This document shows, piece after piece, positions 61,886-64,000 of a stretch of DNA of 64,000 nt. The notes beneath the pieces were generated by a model that worked only from the letters and a program-made list of their open reading frames with translations, was not told where the DNA came from and did not search any database. A program made the position numbers and the translations under genes. This DNA is from SIG455 sp045589495 (GTDB lineage: Bacteria; Bacillota; Clostridia; UMGS1810), in assembly GCA_045589495.1 (NCBI GenBank), contig JAZNPF010000035.1, positions 51,810 through 115,809 of the forward strand. Direction: 5' to 3'. Each line of letters opens with the position of its first letter. The first letter of the stretch is position 1.

Positions 61886-62923
61886 ATGAAAAAAATCTTA
61901 CTCGGCTTGAGCGGCGGTGTAGACAGTACCGTTGCGGCATATATATTAAAAAATCAGGGTTGGGAAGTTGTAGGTGCAACTCTTGATTTGCTTCCGTGCA
62001 CGGACGAAAATATCATAAATGCGGCAAAAACGGCGGCAGAGCAACTTGGTATTGAACATCACGTACTGTCATTCAAAGATATTTTTAAACAAAATGTTAT
62101 CGACAACTTTATAAACGAATATACCTGCGGAAGAACTCCGTCCCCGTGTATAGAGTGCAACCGTCATGTGAAATTCGGAGCGATGATGCAAGCCGCAGAA
62201 AAAATGGGTATTGAATTCATTGCAACGGGGCATTATGCAAAAATTGAGTATAATAAAAATACAGACCGCTATATTTTAAAAAAAGCGGACTGCATTGAAA
62301 AAGACCAGTCATATATGCTTTACACGCTTAATCAGGAACAGTTGTCAAAAGTTGTTCTGCCACTGCAGTCTTTGAGCAAAGATGAGGTGCGCGATATTGC
62401 ACGTAAAGCAAATCTTGCCGCAGCAGACAGGGGTGACAGTCAGGAGATTTGTTTTATACCCGATGATGACTATATTAAATTTTTAACCGATAATACAGAA
62501 AAACTTCCGCCTGAAGGAAATTTTGTTGACAAAGACGGCAATATCCTCGGCACACATAACGGAATTTACAGATATACGGTGGGACAGAGAAAAGGGCTTG
62601 GTATTGCGTTCGGCAAACCGATGTTTGTAAGTAAAGTAAATGCCGAAAAAAATGAAGTTATACTTGGCGAATCCGGCACAGAATTTTCTTCATCTCTTGT
62701 TGCGGAAAAAGTTAATTTCATTCCGTTTGATACTTTAGAAAACCCAATTAAAGCGGAATGTAAAGTCCGTTACGGAAATAAATATTTCAACGGAACTGTT
62801 TTCCCAATTGATAAAAACTGCGTGCGGGTTGAGTTCGATACTCCTGCACGTGCCGTAACACCGGGGCAGTCTGTTGTTTTCTATGACGGCGATATTGTCC
62901 TCGGCGGCGGAATAATAAAATGA
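61886..62923 (+). CDS. mnmA: tRNA-specific 2-thiouridylase MnmA
   Basis: 345-aa ATP-pyrophosphatase that makes 2-thiouridine at U34 of tRNA-Lys, -Glu and -Gln. PP-loop LGLSGGVDSTVAA; first catalytic Cys in SPCIECNRHVKF; second in GDSQEICFIP; KDQSYMLYTL and YTVGQRKGLGI are conserved. GGAGAA precedes the ATG. Two of its likely substrates, tRNA-Lys(TTT) and tRNA-Gln(TTG), are encoded in the tRNA operon just downstream. Confidence 0.95.
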   Translation: MKKILLGLSGGVDSTVAAYILKNQGWEVVGATLDLLPCTDENIINAAKTAAEQLGIEHHVLSFKDIFKQNVIDNFINEYTCGRTPSPCIECNRHVKFGAMMQAAEKMGIEFIATGHYAKIEYNKNTDRYILKKADCIEKDQSYMLYTLNQEQLSKVVLPLQSLSKDEVRDIARKANLAAADRGDSQEICFIPDDDYIKFLTDNTEKLPPEGNFVDKDGNILGTHNGIYRYTVGQRKGLGIAFGKPMFVSKVNAEKNEVILGESGTEFSSSLVAEKVNFIPFDTLENPIKAECKVRYGNKYFNGTVFPIDKNCVRVEFDTPARAVTPGQSVVFYDGDIVLGGGIIK

Positions 62924-62999
62924 AAAACTTTGGAAACGCAAATTTATCTTAATTATATATTATTCATTAAAACCCAGTATACTTTACTGGATTTTAATG

Positions 63000-63066
63000 T
63001 AAGTTGCCCTCTCTACGGACTCGCTACACTCCCTGCATAAGTTCCACTTGCCAAATCAAAGATTTG
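63000..63066. repeat. Diverged inverted copy of the repeat piece at 57.3 kb
   Basis: CTACGGACTCGCTACACTCC, GCATAAGTTCCAC and CCAAATCAAAGATTTGG match the reverse complement of 57283-57336. The rest of the 225-bp gap after mnmA shows nothing beyond a weak stem and the tRNA terminator. Confidence 0.6.
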
Positions 63067-63113
63067 GAGTATCACTTAATCGTTCGATTCCATTTAATCT
63101 TGGTTTACTAAAC

Positions 63114-63149
63114 AAAAAAAGAGGACAACATTTTGTTATCCTCTTTTTA
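63114..63149 (-). terminator. Terminator of the tRNA operon
   Basis: AAAAGAGGATAACA/TGTTGTCCTCTTTT on the minus strand with T tract, directly after tRNA-Lys. Confidence 0.85.
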
Positions 63150-63222
63150 TGAGCCGTCGGGGAATCGAACCCCGGACAACTTGATTAAAAGTCAAGTGCT
63201 CTACCATCTGAGCTAACGGCCC
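63150..63222 (-). tRNA. tRNA-Lys (anticodon TTT)
   Basis: 73 nt: acceptor GGGCCGT/ACGGCTC, anticodon loop CTTTTAA, T arm GTTCGATTC, discriminator A. Last gene of the operon. Confidence 0.96.
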
Positions 63223-63232
63223 GTATATTAAA

Positions 63233-63306
63233 CTGGGATAGAAGGACTCGAACCTACGAAATGCCGGAATCAGAATCCGGTGCCTTACCAACTTGGCTAT
63301 ATCCCA
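63233..63306 (-). tRNA. tRNA-Gln (anticodon CTG)
   Basis: 74 nt: acceptor TGGGATA/TATCCCA, anticodon loop TTCTGAT, T arm GTTCGAGTC, discriminator G. It is closely related to the adjacent tRNA-Gln(TTG), including the identical GGCATTTCGTAGG stretch. Confidence 0.95.
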
Positions 63307-63325
63307 ATATATTAAATGAAATAAA

Positions 63326-63398
63326 CTGGGCTGGCAGGGCTCGAACCTACGAAATGCCAGAGTCAAAGTCTGGTGCCTTACCACTTGGCTACAGCCCA
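63326..63398 (-). tRNA. tRNA-Gln (anticodon TTG)
   Basis: 73 nt: acceptor TGGGCTG/CAGCCCA, anticodon loop CTTTGAC, T arm GTTCGAGCC, discriminator G. Confidence 0.95.
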
Positions 63399-63459
63399 AT
63401 ATATACTGACTCTCGCGGCAGGAATAACCCGCAGCAAAATCTTTTACCCGAAGGTAAAG

Positions 63460-63532
63460 GTGGGTAGTCGGATTCGAACCGACGACCTCCGGAACCACAA
63501 TCCGGCGTTCTAACCAACTAAACTATACCCAC
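63460..63532 (-). tRNA. tRNA-His (anticodon GTG)
   Basis: Anticodon loop TTGTGGT. The extra 5' G pairs with C at position 73 (GTGGGTA/TACCCAC), the identity feature of tRNA-His. Confidence 0.95.
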
Positions 63533-63543
63533 CGTAAAAACAG

Positions 63544-63617
63544 CGCGCCTGGGAAGATTCGAACCCCCGACCTACTGCTTAGAAGGCAGTTGCTCTATCC
63601 GACTGAGCTACAGGCGC
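63544..63617 (-). tRNA. tRNA-Arg (anticodon TCT)
   Basis: 74 nt: acceptor GCGCCTG/CAGGCGC, anticodon loop CTTCTAA, T arm GTTCGAATC, discriminator G. Confidence 0.95.
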
Positions 63618-63651
63618 ATAGTACATCCGCGGTATAGTATAAGCAGAAAAA

Positions 63652-63722
63652 AGCGGGTGATGGGAATCGAACCCACGCAATCAGCTTGGAAGGCTGAGAT
63701 TCTACCATTGAACTACACCCGC
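63652..63722 (-). tRNA. tRNA-Gly (anticodon TCC)
   Basis: 71 nt: acceptor GCGGGTG/CACCCGC, anticodon loop CTTCCAA, T arm GTTCGATTC, discriminator T. First gene of the operon. Confidence 0.95.
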
Positions 63723-63767
63723 ACATTCAAGAAAAACTTTTTCCTTTTTCGTCGGCTGACTTTTAAG

Positions 63768-63796
63768 ATTATATCAAGTCTTATGCTATTTGTCAA
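63768..63796 (-). promoter_or_regulatory. Promoter of the six-gene tRNA operon
   Basis: On the minus strand: TTGACA, 17-nt spacer, TATAAT (full consensus), about 45 bp before tRNA-Gly. The remaining sequence to 64000 is very AT-rich and shows nothing else. Confidence 0.88.
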
Positions 63797-64000
63797 CACT
63801 TTTTTTAAAATATTATCCACTTTTTTTAATATTTGGAGTTTTTATCTTGTTTTTTCGGTGTTTTTTAGCGATTTATATTTTATTTTTCCCTTATTTTTCT
63901 TTACTTATTCATTATTTATTTATAAAATGTTACAATTTTTTTATAAAGTTATTGTCAATTTCTATATTGTATAAATCTCTTTTTTTTTTTATAATTAAAA

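Noticed and set aside
63136..63498. 120-codon minus-strand open frame at the window end
   Set aside because: Runs through three tRNA genes and part of a fourth; not a protein gene.

Overview
The window reads as a chromosomal segment of an anaerobic, spore-forming, Gram-positive member of the Bacillota, most likely class Clostridia. This rests on a SipL-type spore coat morphogenesis protein, SpoIID, PolC-type DNA polymerase III, a WalRK-YycHI locus, RNase J, a Rex repressor, [FeFe]-hydrogenase maturases HydE and HydF, MEP-pathway enzymes (IspE, IspG), ECF vitamin S components under riboswitch control and two SLH-domain surface proteins. Base composition is moderately AT-rich. Sigma-A-type promoters with 17-nt spacers and hairpin/T-tract terminators are easy to find.

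Layout. 1-6.2 kb: 3' end of a MurJ/SpoVB-like flippase, 8-oxoguanine glycosylase, RNase J, an AI-2E-family permease and SipL. 6.2-7.6 kb: two adjacent toxin-antitoxin loci on the minus strand, a Phd-Doc type II pair and a type III (RNA antitoxin) module with two 46-nt repeats, an attenuating terminator and a ToxN/CptN-like toxin. 7.8-15.3 kb: a large SLH protein with a long structured leader, then malQ-glgP. 15.4-25.1 kb: tRNA-Arg, tmcAL and the translation operon rimP-nusA-rnpM-ylxQ-infB-rbfA-nrnA-truB-ribF, interrupted between nrnA and truB by about 500 bp of structured repeats. 25.2-30.3 kb: a small Cys-rich protein, an unrecognised protein, RidA, TPP riboswitch-thiT and a ClpE-like unfoldase. 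30.7-36.3 kb: walR-walK, a secreted protein behind a WalR-type box, yycH, yycI and ybaB. 36.4-45.6 kb: ispE, a DivIVA-like protein, aconitase, alaS, hinT, tatD, an isocitrate dehydrogenase-family gene and rex. 45.7-49.1 kb: second SLH protein, a hairpin-rich duplicated non-coding tract and tRNA-Arg(ACG). 49.2-57 kb: spoIID, trmK, a P-loop ATPase, ispG and polC. 57-64 kb: another structured repeat, hydF/hydE, THF riboswitch-folT, DUF4363/DUF421, mnmA and a six-gene tRNA operon.

Most of the window is housekeeping. The unusual material is non-coding. (i) The type III toxin-antitoxin module carries a consensus promoter and lies between two near-identical terminator repeats. (ii) A Y-shaped element of about 193 bp occurs twice (23089-23282 and 57075-57266). 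Its stems differ in sequence between the copies but remain paired, while junctions and loops are conserved, which suggests selection on structure. It sits in a wider family of modular hairpin repeats with partial copies near 22.9, 23.3, 30.4 and 57.4 kb. (iii) A perfect TGTAAT-N5-TGTAAT direct repeat matches the WalR consensus just downstream of walRK.

All calls come from reading the sequence and the translations; no database search was run. Coordinates of short sites may be off by a base.
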